DNA from: Combretum micranthum
Lineage: Eukaryota > Streptophyta > Magnoliopsida > Myrtales > Combretaceae
Assembly (NCBI GenBank): GCA_024138025.1
Contig: JAMXBD010000402.1
Location: 496,001 to 560,000, forward strand
Length of the DNA: 64,000 bases
Direction of reading: 5' to 3'
Shown: positions 24,900 to 37,300 of the stretch, one piece after another
Position numbering within the stretch: position 1 is the first letter of the stretch
Layout: every line of letters starts with the position of its first letter
Notes under the pieces: model-generated
Seen by the model: only the letters and a program-made list of their open reading frames with translations
The model's database searches: none
What the model was told of the DNA's origin: nothing
Position numbers and translations under genes: made by a program

Positions 24900-26260
24900 C
24901 TTTCCCTTCTCTAAATCAACTCCACTCTTAGTATCAGGTTGATCATTACAATTGGCAATGTGGTGAACTCTTTACTTACAGTAAGCACAGAAAACTGGTG
25001 GAAATTTTGGATTCTTACAATCATAAGATCTATGCCCAATCTGTCCATAAGAGAACCATGCACCAGGAGTCCATTTACAATTTGATAATTCATGAGGCCC
25101 AAATCACCTAAAACATTTCTTCTCAAATATGGGGGTTGAAGCTTTAAATGTTGACTTTTGACCTCCTTGCTTCCCTAGAATAGGCTTCTTTCCGTTACCT
25201 TGGTAATTCACTCCTTTATTAGCACTTTGAAAACCACTATAAAATGAAGTAGGAGCAGATCTTTTTCCTACAAATGCAGCTCTCCTTGCCCTTCTCACTC
25301 TACTATCAATTTGAATTTGTTCCAATAATATAGCTTTTGCCAAAATATTAGCTGAATTTTACATCTCAAACTTCTTTACTTCCCCTTGAATTTGCTCATT
25401 TAAACCATTTTGAAATTTTTATACCTTCATTCTTTCAAATCCCTATAATCTCCTCCAGCAAAGCGTAGTAATCTACAGAATTTAGCATGATATTCATCAA
25501 TAGTTTTGCTTCTTTGCCTTAGATTTAACCAATCTACAATCATTCTTTCTCTAACTGAGTTGGGGAAATATTTTAAAAAGAATGTATCTTTGAATGTATT
25601 CCAAGAGATGGGTTGTTGCAAATTTACACTTGTTAACCTCCACCAATTATAAGCTTCTCTTTTCAACATATACACAGCTAGATCAACCTTCTTATCTCAT
25701 GGAGTATTGCTAGCAACAAAAGTCTCTTCTAATTCTTCGATCCAGCCTTCCGCTACTGTAGGGTCCATGCTTGATCCATCAAAATTAAGAACATTTTACT
25801 GAAATCATACAACTTAACTTGATTAGTTTGATCATTCATTGGTGGGTTCTCATTTGGCCTAGCTCCTTGTCGATTATCCTGTTGCATAAGATGTTGGTGA
25901 TGTTGAAACATCATTGTTTGGTACTGTTGCATCATAGCCATCATGTCCCTTAGCATATCATCCATAGAGGCTGGGTCATTTGTAGGCATCTATGGCATTG
26001 GTGGCATTGGAGGAAAAGGAGGCACAAGAGGAGAAGGTGGAATCTATGTTATTGGAGGAACCTGTGATGCAAAAGCCAAGGCATGAGGTGGAGCAACTTC
26101 AATACTAGGAGCAAAATATGAAGTAAGAGCTGATGTAGATGACGATTGTGGCGGTATAGACATATTCTCTCTATCAGATTGTTGCCTTGTTGACCTCCTT
26201 AACCTATCCATCTTAACAATTGCATGCAATATATTCAACATACACATATATAAAATTTTA
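24900..26260 (-). pseudogene. Element B gag relic
   Basis: The minus strand shows an N-terminal Ser/Pro/Met/Gln-rich segment (about 26230-25760) and then the capsid core at 25675-25427. In the core, AYNWWRLTSVN, ISWNTFKDTFFLKYFP and LRQRSKTIDEYHAKF are typical of a plant gypsy gag. The zinc knuckle survives only as WFSYGQIGHRSYDC. Both leading cysteines of the CX2CX4HX4C motif are changed (TGG at 25056-25058, TAT at 25047-25049), so RNA binding would be lost. Several stops separate the pieces. Confidence 0.82.
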
Positions 26261-26478
26261 AATCATACACAAAGCTTACTAAATTCAAATTCACATTTAT
26301 AAATAATAATAAGCAAGTTAAACAAGCCAACAAACAAACAACAAACATATCAAGCAAACAAGAAAGCAAATAAATAAAACCATTTAAGCAAACTTAACTA
26401 CTTTCTATACTACCTATTTGTGTTTAGGTCAAGTCTCAAAAAAAATATTACGTTTAGGCAAACAATTATTCAAACTAA

Positions 26479-26490
26479 GCTCTGATACCA
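26479..26490 (-). promoter_or_regulatory. Element B primer-binding site
   Basis: The minus strand reads TGGTATCAGAGC, a perfect match to the initiator tRNA-Met primer site, two bases inside the LTR at 26493. It fixes the minus orientation of the element. Confidence 0.9.
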
Positions 26491-26492
26491 TC

Positions 26493-29066
26493 TGTAAGAA
26501 CCCAATATCACCTCTATAATTAAAACAGGTGATAACAGCTCCCCAATCACATATAACCTATAGAATTATATGTATGGTTGTCTTAGAAGAATCGTTTGAA
26601 GAATTGTTTGTCTAAATCCTCAAAATCAACTAATTCAAAAACTATTGATTTTTAAGACTTTTAATAAACACACAACATCTCCATCATCATATATCACAAG
26701 AGAAACAAGTTCAAGACATACATATAGCTAGGTTTAAATATTACAAACAAAGGCTTCTTACAAGCCTTATACAAAAGCCATAAAGATAATTCAAACTATA
26801 ACATCAAATACAAACATCAAAAGATACCATAACTAATCTATTACAAAATAGGAATTCCATCAAGGTCCATGGTCATATCTAGTCTTTCAGGTCATCTAAG
26901 AAATCCTCAAAGTCGATACCATATCCCATATTCGCATAAAACTCATCTTGATCATCACCTGAAATTATTAAAATATGAGCTAAAGGCTTAGTACACAAGT
27001 AAAGAATACAAATACGAAGTGATACACACATGCTTAAGCTAAATGCAAATGCAACAGTCATTAGATTATTAGTTAATCTTTAATTATCCAAACAACACTA
27101 AAGTATTCAAACTCCAAACAATAAGGATTCCTAGGGGAGCCTGAGTAACGATCACGACGCTCAGGGGGTTGATATAAGTAGCTTAGATACTCATATTTTT
27201 CTACATAATTTTATCCAAAACAAAAAGTAATCTCATCTAGGGTTCTCAGCCGTTGCTCAACTTTACTTAATTCAATTCATAATATCACCTAATTCAAGTG
27301 TTCCTATAAACATTGAATTAAATCATATTAAATCTTTTCAAGAATAAGCAAGTGTTATACTGATACCGAATACCTTATCAATCACCCGCTGAACCACTTT
27401 TGAAAGTCATTTCAAAATGACAGGGGTGATCTAAGCACCTAAAACTACAATGCCCCAATCTGAGCATGGTACCGCTCTCCGAATCAGATTCAACAGTATA
27501 AAAGACACACATTCAAGAATTTGTTAAATTTTCTTAATTTAAATTAATTTTAAAGGATGCCTAACCTAATAAAGAATCAAGCAAGTTACTGCATACCTGA
27601 ATTAGCTTGGGAACTAATAGGATTAACTGAGCGAGGATCTATCACTATACAAAGAAATTATTGAAATTCTCATTTAGTTCAAGCACAACTCAATTAGTTT
27701 CAAACATAGCCAATCAAAGAAATTCAAATAAATTATCACATGATCATAGCATAGCATCTAAACATCATATAATATCATACAACACTCAAAAAATACTCAA
27801 TTGATCATGTATTAAGCTTTGGAGAACATTTAGAGGAGTTTTGAAAAATCAAGTTGCAGGGAAGGTAGGTCGGCGGCCTAAGCCAGTATGACGGCGGCTT
27901 AGGGGGAAGGGCCAATGGCCTTGGTGCCAGTGTAGCCTAAGATCATCAATTTCCAAATTTTTACAAGAGATACATGAGATGGTTCACGCCTTGTGAACCC
28001 TTAAACGCTATCAGCTTTTGCTGGTACGCTAGCGGTGTGGGCTCCGACACCGGCGATGTACTTGTCGACATAGACCACTAGAATGAAGTTATGTGATTTT
28101 CACAAATTTCCATGTTTTTTTTGTAAAAATTTCATATTAAAAAATTTTCCAAACTCATTCTAAGCTTCTCAAAGCTTGTTATATGTTCTTAACACCATTC
28201 AACAAACATTAACTCCTCTCCAATCCATCAATCACTCAACTGCAACGTCAAACACAAATTATATCTTAACTCCACATGCCCACAACACCACTAAACGCTT
28301 TGTCATCCTAGTGCAACCATCCCAACACTTCCAAATCCATATATAACACATATTACAAGCTCCTCTAGCAACATAACACTGCTTAAACTACCATCTATAT
28401 ATAGAAATCATTCTATCACAATTTAACATATAAATCCTATTCTAATAAAAGCACAACTTCAAGTATATATAAAGCAAAAGGAACACACTTACTATAAGAA
28501 CTTTGTGCCTTGGTTTGGCAATCCTCTTGCAAGCTTTTGATGGTTTAATTTATGGAGGATGAAGGGACTAACTATAAATGTCCATGGGAGAACTTTTGGG
28601 AGTGTAAAAATAGGGTTTCAAAGCTTGTGAAGGAGTGTTTGTATTGTCTGAAAATTTTGGACGAATTTTTGGACTTTTAGAAGTTGATATTATCCTTATA
28701 TTTGACTTTAGTGGCTACCTAAATTAAGGCTTTTAATTGGCTTGGCTTTAGCTAATTAATGAGTTTGTTTTTAGCTAATTAAAAGTGGTCTTGGGCTTTA
28801 TTTTATGACAAAAAAATTCTGCTAAGTATAGGCTTAAATATATGCATAATTTAACTTTTTCTAATCATATTTTATACATTCTAATGCACTTAAAAATTTA
28901 TGACTCAATATTTAACCGTTCTAAGGTAATTAATTATTTTAAACACAACAACACAACTCATATTTCATGCTTCAACATGAATCACATTCATCACATTTCA
29001 AAATCATATATAATTTCAATAACACATTTATAAAATATAAATTGAGAAATTCAAGGCTATTTTACA
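26493..29066 (-). repeat. Element B 5' LTR
   Basis: This repeat pairs with 18922-21470 at roughly 90 percent by eye in the first 200 bases. On the plus strand it runs from TGTAAGAACCC to TTTTACA. It holds the matching GC-rich island (about 27860-28075) with AGCCGCC on the minus strand at 27893-27899. Short open frames inside are not genes. Confidence 0.88.
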
Positions 29067-32000
29067 AACAAACCTAATTCCTCTCTATAAGACTAATGTA
29101 GACGTCAAGAAAAAGAAAGGAAATAGACAAGTCCAAAAGAGATAAGTCCCAACCGCGAATCACATGTTCCATAACACAATTTGAAAGAACAAAACTCCAC
29201 TTTTTCTCTTATAACCCCATCATAACCAACAGCAAAAATAAAACAACCAATAACACATCAAGATTCTAAAGGTAAGAATATGTTTAGTTAGTTGTTATAT
29301 GTCTAAAATTTAATAAACTCATCTCCCTATTCCCACATGTAGGTCACAGTTAAATTAAGAAGGAGGATTTATCATTTTCCTCTCTAACCAAACAAGGTAA
29401 TATCTAGCTCATTATATAACTTATCTTTCATATGTGTGGAAGTTAGGAAATATAGAAATATAGACCTATTATAGAAACTCTATACATATTTAGTCTCTTT
29501 AAGGCAATGAGTAATAATAGCACGAGTATGAAAGAGCATATGGTGCTTATTTTAATTGAGTTAGGTATCATATCTAGCAAAGCAAACTATGAAGGGATCA
29601 ATTTAAATTTAGAAAACCTCTACCATAACTTTTGGTCACCATAGGAATATAGTTCCTCGTACATATTTCATATTCCAACTTAGTTCAAAATTTAGAGGAA
29701 TATGTCTACAACATTCTCTAGATAATAAAAGTTAGCTAAAATGATTATTAAGATGTCTACAAGAAATATTGATCCTAATTATAGTGGAAAGTCATACCAT
29801 TTAGGTATACATAAAGAATGATAACAAAATAGAAGATTTAAATAAGTTAGAATAATACTAAGGAAACAAACTATAGTTAAAATCCAAAATAGAACTTATA
29901 TAAAATTTAGAAAGTCACTAGAAAAAGCATACTAGTGGTTAAGATACAAATAAGACCCCATAAACTCTAGAAATTTTAACTTACATGAACAGATAAGGTT
30001 GACAAACAAAATAAATAATAGTAGAGAGTATATTTTCAAAGAAGGCATAAACAAACTAACTAAATTATAAAATTTAGAATAATAAGACCACCATAAAAAG
30101 AAATGTAAGTATGGCTTAGAATAAAGAGAAACACAATGAAAATAAATAATAAATAATAAATATCAACTATCTTAAGATGATTGTATTAAAAGGTTCATAT
30201 AAATCATAAGAGATTAATAATAAAATTATTAAGCAGAACAAAACTTATAATATCTATTAACATATATAGAAAAGGTAAAACACACGAATTGAATAAATTA
30301 AGTTAACCATTATATAGTACTTGAAATGAACTTTTTAATGCCTATTTACATGTAAAAATTCGAGTTAAAATGAGTATAATAGGCTTAGTTGAAGATTATG
30401 TAATAAAAGCTAGCATCGGAGGCTATTTAGACCACTTTTCATAAATATAGCTCATTAATACAAATTTTATATTAGAACTAGAAATAGAAAATTTTATGAA
30501 CTTCAAATTTATTACTCATAGGTTAAGTTAAGGAAAAAAATACCTCTATATACATATGTATGATGTAACATGCATATAGAATTAGGATTCCTAAAAAAAC
30601 TTGATACAGTTCAAGCATATGTTAGATAATAAGATGATATAGTTTAGAATTGAAGGATCTAGCTCAAAAATCACTCACTAAAATATAAATATAAGTCTCA
30701 GTATTTATAGAACATTGAGTTACAAAGTCTAAATTAATATGGACCACAGACATCTTGAGTAGTATGACTAAAACAATTAGAAATATATATACCTAAAATT
30801 AAGATCAAGACAAGCAAAATGAAAAAAAATTACAATATAGATTTTGACTAAATGTGGATCAAAGGACTTAAATTGAGTTAATCACCAAAACTTAATAGTA
30901 GATGCATAAAACAAAATAGTAAATTTGAAATAAAGATTAAAAATACAAAATAAAAATAGTAAGCATCATAAAGATACTCTTTGGATCCTTAAAATGACAT
31001 CGGTAGAAACATATGAAATTAAAGATTAAACTAAATAATTAAAAGCTACGTTCGATAAGCTTTTGAACTTCATTCAAATGCCAAAATCATAATTAAAATA
31101 AATATGATAAGCCTAAATTAAATTATATAGTAAAAACTTATGTCTATAACCTTCAGGAAGACTTCTCTTGCATAAAACAAGATTGCACTAACTTCATGAC
31201 TTTACAAGAGAAAATTTATCCTTATAAGATTCAAAACTCCTATCTAGATAAACAAAATGGGTCAAGAATAGTAAAATTTAAATTTAGGATAAGCAACACC
31301 AAAAACATTATATAAGTAACAATATAGTAATGAATATCTATTATCTCATTTCATAGGAGAAACAGATCAGTTCTTGGACCCCCCAGTAGACTATTATGAC
31401 AATTAAGTAAGGATGACAAGTAAGCAACTTTTATTTTATCATATTGATTGTGCTTGTAAGTTTAGTGCATATGAAATAATATATTAAAACTGCTATGTAT
31501 GCAGGGACGGGAATAATACATGTTGTGTGGTGTTTGGTTGAATGCCAAACTATGTTATTTAAAGTGATACCAAATTAGATGATATATAATGTTTGAAACA
31601 TGTTGATGCTTGTCTGTAAATTATCTAGTCACCTAATAAACTAACATAATGCTATATGGTCTTTAAATGAAATGGTCATGCATTACATAAATTGCATTAT
31701 TGCATAAAGGTGTGACAACCCGCTACGTATTAGTATTTTGGTTCTCTGTTGATGCTTGGTTTTTGTAGATGTAAATTTCTTAGTTCTACCCATGGTTTTC
31801 ATTGTTCTGTTCGGTTCCATGAGAACTAACTAGCAAATGAAGAAACGCTGCCTGTGGTATCGACATGAAATGACTAACAAGAGTTTCTTTGTTCCAATGA
31901 TGTGAGTAAAATGTTTCTCCCTTGGTTCTCTGATTCTCCTGAGCAGGTGGATCATGAGACAAAATTTCCTCAATTTGGTTCCTTCAACCACGATGAGAGG

Positions 32001-32574
32001 GCATAAATCTCCATCCTATTTGAATTCCGGGTTATTCAAGCTTGTACTTGTGCATATGATTGATTATTGCATTGCATATGCTTACTAATTAAACTTATTT
32101 GTTATTGTTTGGTGTGTGGTCTGGTCATGTTATCTCACTGAGCTCTAGTTTTGCTCACCCCCCAACAATTTTTATGTAGGAATAATACTCGTTGGGAAAG
32201 GGCTAGGAATGTGTGAAGAGAGCTTCTCCATCAGACTCATTGAAGTTAGAAAGATAGATCACGGTGAACTTAGAATATAATTTAGATAAATGGTATAAAC
32301 ATTTGAGATTTTGTATTTTATAGGTTAAAACCCTATTTTTATTATTTGATATGGGATACCGATTCTCTGCAATCTTGGTGAGATGTGGAAAATCGGATTG
32401 CATAGTTATGTTTCAATAATAGTATTATATGCATTTGTATGATCAATGTATGAGAAGTTAATAAGTAAATAGTCTTATAATCTCTGACTTGCAAGACGAT
32501 TATTATATTGCGGGTGCACACATGGTATGATAACTTCAGGACAATCCTACTAGGCTTCTATTCGGGTTGTGACA
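29067..32574 (+). repeat. Element A 5' LTR, right part
   Basis: This resumes element A exactly where its uninterrupted 3' LTR continues (cctaattcctctct) and runs to GGTTGTGACA. It includes the block ccgctacgtattagtatttt near 31720 that is also found in LTRs C and D. No genes are present in these 3.5 kb. Confidence 0.85.
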
Positions 32575-34380
32575 GAAGTGTTATCAGAGTTATAGGTTTG
32601 TCAGAGATAAGAACAACCTACCAAATGGTGAGAATTGGGGTAGAACTTGGGTAGAAAAATTAAGTTTATAAATTAAAAGACGTAGACATTTAGACTATAT
32701 ATTATATATATTTTTATATTACAAATATTATATGGACACATGTTGTTCATATAGATAGAAATGACAAACTCTCACATCCTATTCTAATATTCAAAGACAA
32801 TATAACCTTATGCCAGAAGCTAAATCAGAAGCTTCTAAGCCAGTTGAAACTGAGATAGCATATACCCCCTTCTTATACCAGATGGATTGGAACTGATAAG
32901 GAGACTTAGTGATTGTAACTAATACAATGCACAAGTCATATCATGGTAGATAATAACCCTTATAGTGCCATAAAGGAAAATTGACTATTGTAGTAGGAGA
33001 AATAAACATTGGGAAAATAGGCTTAAATCAAATAACAAGAAGCATAAATAGTATGCTACGTATTAAAAGGAAAGTCTTTAGAAATTGAAAAGTTGAAATG
33101 AAAAGACAAACTTTGGAGTAATAGTAAGTTGCTTTGAGATGTGAAAATAAGAGCACTAGAAGTTGCCAAATCTGGTGATTAAAGGACACTTAAGATCTTT
33201 CTTGAAGTATTGAAGTAATCACTTGCAAATTAAGAGGAAGCCTAGGGTGGATTATAATAATATGGAAAATTGATAAAACCTAACAATGGAAGGTGACATG
33301 AAAATTAAGCGGTGAGGTTGTAATAAATGTACATGCAATTTGAAGAAAACAAGAAGGATCCTTAGGTTATGGTTAGTTAAGATGTTGCACGAAAAATTGA
33401 GACGCAAAATAAGAATGTCATTAATTGATATGTGGAGTTAATAACATAAATTCATATAAAAACTAATGAAGAAATTAGATTTTTGGAAAATTTCATGACT
33501 AGGGATGTTAAGATGTACAATGAAATTCCAAAATGATTTTAGAATGAGTATATGATCAAAGACGATTTATAATGATAAGTTGCATGGAGCTATTGAAGTC
33601 AAAGATGATACTAGGTCGTATCATAAATAATATCTCAATTAGATAGCTTATGGCTCGTTTGCTATAAGTAGATGCGATAATCAGCTAACTTCTTTAGTAT
33701 AACGTAATTTCCGATCATGAAATATATGGGTTTGAGGTGAAAATTCTAGTTATTCGAATGATACGTATCTTTTGCGAAAATTTTGATTCTTGACCTTTAA
33801 AAGTAGTAAATGCTAAAGATTTCAAGAGATAAGAAGACAATTTTTATGGCCATATTGAAAACAAGAAAAGTAATTACTCCAGTAGTTTGGAAGTTCCTTA
33901 CAATATTGAAACATTCTTACATGGAAGGATAAGTTGAGACCTTGAAGGCAAATTTGGAGAGAATTTGATTATTCCTCAAAATAAAGATATTCTTTTGGAG
34001 TTAAGTTGGAATATATGATCATATTTACCTTACCATAATAATTCTACAAGTATTCAACAAAAAGGAGACAGTCTAATAATGGATTTACTGACCATGAATC
34101 ATACCTTTTGGAGATGATGGATATATTATTTGTTGGGATATAGAAAGATATAGAGTATTAAAGTAAATTCATATGAAGTTAGTAAATTGATTTCATAAAA
34201 GGTGCTTTTCCTAAATTGACTATTATGAAGATGTAAAAGACTAGAGGCATAAGAAGGATATCTTTAATAAAAAAGGAAATTTCAAGGATAAAATAGTGAA
34301 AGAAAGGAAGAATATAATTCCTAAGAATTGAGCCAAATCGCTACAACTTTCGAGGATGAAACTTTTCTTAAGGCGGAAGA
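32575..34380 (+). other. Element A internal region
   Basis: This is the 1.8 kb between the LTRs. It opens with a degenerate primer site, TGTTATCAGAGT (32579-32590, 10 of 12 matches to TGGTATCAGAGC). It ends with a purine-rich stretch (aaggcggaaga) after TTTCGAGGATGAAAC, the 3' internal signature of Del/Tekay elements. Between them I see no gag or pol domain and no open frame of useful length. Confidence 0.7.
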
Positions 34381-37300
34381 TGTAATTCCCCTAAGTTTAC
34401 ATAACCTGAGTATAATGATTACTAAAAATACAATATAAAATCTTTAATAACTTTAAGAAAAGTCGTAAAAGTCACTCCTAATTTTTCTTAATTTAGAATT
34501 TTTAAGGTGTGAACAAATTTAATTATAGTTAGAAAAATTAGAATCTTTACTAACAAAATTTTGAAATGAAAAATATAACTTCTATAACCTTAGACCATTA
34601 TTGATCAATGATAAGTAAATCGTTACTCCAAAATTTAAGATCCTTTTATCTTAAGTTCAATGATTAGAAAATAAATTCTACTCCAATTAAATAATCATAC
34701 AATAATTTTTTTTTAGTTATTTCTAATATTTTAAAGCTATAAAGTAGCCATAGAAAAATTATGATCATCAATAAACAAGACAAATAATTATTGGGCAATA
34801 AGAGACCATAATTTATAACACGAGTCGATAACTCCATAAATAATCATAGTTGGCCCTAGATTTCAATTACAATAGGAAACGATTAATTTTTAGAACCCAT
34901 TAGTTATAAAACAATAATGTAAAGATGAATCACTGGAGTTATAAAATATGCGATGAAATAAGAAAACAGATCAATATATAAGAATCTGGACTGCAATTAA
35001 ATATTTAGATTACGCCAACATCCTAGTTAGAAAATTTTGAGTCCATAGAGTCTAAAACCCTAATTTAGCCCATTAGGCCCATAAATCCTAATCGCGTAGA
35101 ATAAAACTTTAAAAATATTTAATCATGTAAACTTTAAATTTAAGATTTCAAGATAAAAAAATAATCTAAAATTAATGTGGAAGCCTTAGATGAATTTTGA
35201 AAGATATTTTCTTGAAATAACTAATATAAATGTATGTGTATTATTTAATATTATGTGAAATAACTTATATATTAGCACTTTTATTAATCATAAGCCTTTC
35301 AAATAACATTAACATGTATTAATTTCTTCACCACAAATCTTGAAACCTTCCATGGCAAGGAAAAGAGAGAGAATGGTAACACTTGCTAGTCATGGAGCCC
35401 ATATAGAACCAAAATATCTAAGGTTCACAAAACAAACTTGAACTCTCTTTTTTGTCTCCATCTAAACCATTAAAACCAAGCAAACCAAGTCAAACAAGCA
35501 AACACACCCAGTAATTTGACATTAAATGGAATTCACACATGAGCCACTTCATAAATGCATTCACACACAGATAAGCCTCTTCATAATTGTGTTCACACAC
35601 ACATAAGCCCTTCATTTAATGCATTTACACACACATCACCCATCATTTAATGCTTTCACACATACATAACCCCTCATTTAATGCTTTCACACATATTTAA
35701 CCCCTCATTTAATGCTTTCACACACATAGGCTAATACATTTAATGTTTTCACACACATAAGGGTTAATGTATTTAATGCATGAAAGAGACTCTCCTTCTT
35801 CTTTTCTAAGACGTAAATTCTAATAAGGCATCAAGACAAGATTATATAAAAGAATCATAACTCAATAAATGAAAACATTAGACCTTAAAAAAAAATAAGA
35901 GATGATTAATTTTTGAAGTCTAATGGTTGATTAAGAGAAATTTTAAGATAAATCACTAGAAAGCGAATATATGTGATATAACTAAAAAAAATGAAAATCT
36001 ATAAATTTAGAATTCATATGAAAATTCTAAATATGTACTCATAAAATTCAGAATTTTCTAAGTTTACTAAGTATAATATCTTAATTTGACATATCGGACC
36101 TAGAAAATTTAATCATGTAAGAGTAAAACCTAGAAATATTCAATCACATAAATACTAAATTTATAATTTCAACTTCACAATTATGTAAGAAAAAATATAA
36201 GACTCTTAGATATAATTTAGAAGTTATTTTATTGAAATATCTAACATAATAATACTTGCATGAGCTAGTTTTTGACGAAGTTAACTAGATATTTGGTCTT
36301 GTAATCACTTTACACAATAACTTTAGTGCACATGGTAAAAATTCAAGCCACTTGATCGGCCTATCTTCCAAAAAAAAAAAAATTTATCACCGTGTCCTCA
36401 TATTTTTGGAGCAAGATAGTATAAAGAAGTAAACAAAGAAGACACTCCATCCAATAAAAATTAACCAAACAACCCCACAATTAATACAAGTGATGACTCA
36501 ATGGGGAAAACTTTTGGGGAAGTTGGTTGGGGGGGGGGGGGAGGTGTGAATATTATTCCTTCACCAAACAAAGAAGCAACAACAACATAAAGAGAGCATA
36601 AAAACCATTCTTATTGCACCAACCCTAGAAAAATTAAAAACTTAAACTAGTCAAACTCCACTTTGTTAAGTCATGTGAATTCCAACACACACACACACAC
36701 ACACACACACCACACATATATATATATATAGAATATACAAGCAAACAACCTAATTCCTCTCTAAAAGACCACCGTAGATATCAAGAAAAAGAAAGAAAAT
36801 TGACAAGTCCAAAAGAGATAAGTCTCAACTATGAATCACATGTTACATAACACAATTTGTAAGAACAAAATTCCGCTTAAGGTAATAGTTAAAGGTAAGA
36901 GTATGTTTAGTTAGTTGTTTTATGTCTAAAATTTAATAAACTCATCTCCATATTGCCACATGTAGGTCACCGTCCAATTAAGAAGGAGGATTTATCATTT
37001 TCCTCTCTAGCCAAACAAGGTAATATCTAACTCATCATATAACTTATTTTTTATATGTGTAAAAGTTAGGAAATATAGACCTATTATAGAAACTTTATAC
37101 ATATTTAGTCTTTAAGTCTATTATTAATAATAGCACTAGTATGAAAGAGCATATGATGCTTATTTTAATTGAGTTTACTATCATATCTAGCAAAGCAATC
37201 CATGGAGGGTTCAATTTAAATTTAGAAAACCTCTACTATAACTTTTGGTCACTATAGGAATATAGTTCCTTATACATATTTCATATTCCAACTTAGCTCA

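Larger units (their letters stand above)
18922..29066 (-). mobile_element. Element B: Del/Tekay-like Ty3/gypsy retrotransposon, inactive
   Basis: A complete LTR retrotransposon on the minus strand. Its 5' LTR is 26493-29066, with the primer site at 26479-26490. Gag lies at about 25100-26250, protease, reverse transcriptase, RNase H, integrase and a chromodomain-like tail at about 24830-21500, then the polypurine tract, and the 3' LTR at 18922-21470. Domain order (integrase after RNase H), LTR length near 2.55 kb and the ending ATWEPKNEMRQKYPEIF match the Del/Tekay chromovirus lineage. Stops, frameshifts and a reverse transcriptase deletion make it inactive. It sits inside the A 5' LTR, at a site where the A 3' LTR reads uninterrupted; CAAAC may be the target duplication. 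Confidence 0.9.

Noticed and set aside
36661..36735. (CA)n run considered as a possible short CRISPR-like or satellite array.
   Set aside because: It is a plain dinucleotide microsatellite within an LTR; there are no spacers, and the host is a plant.
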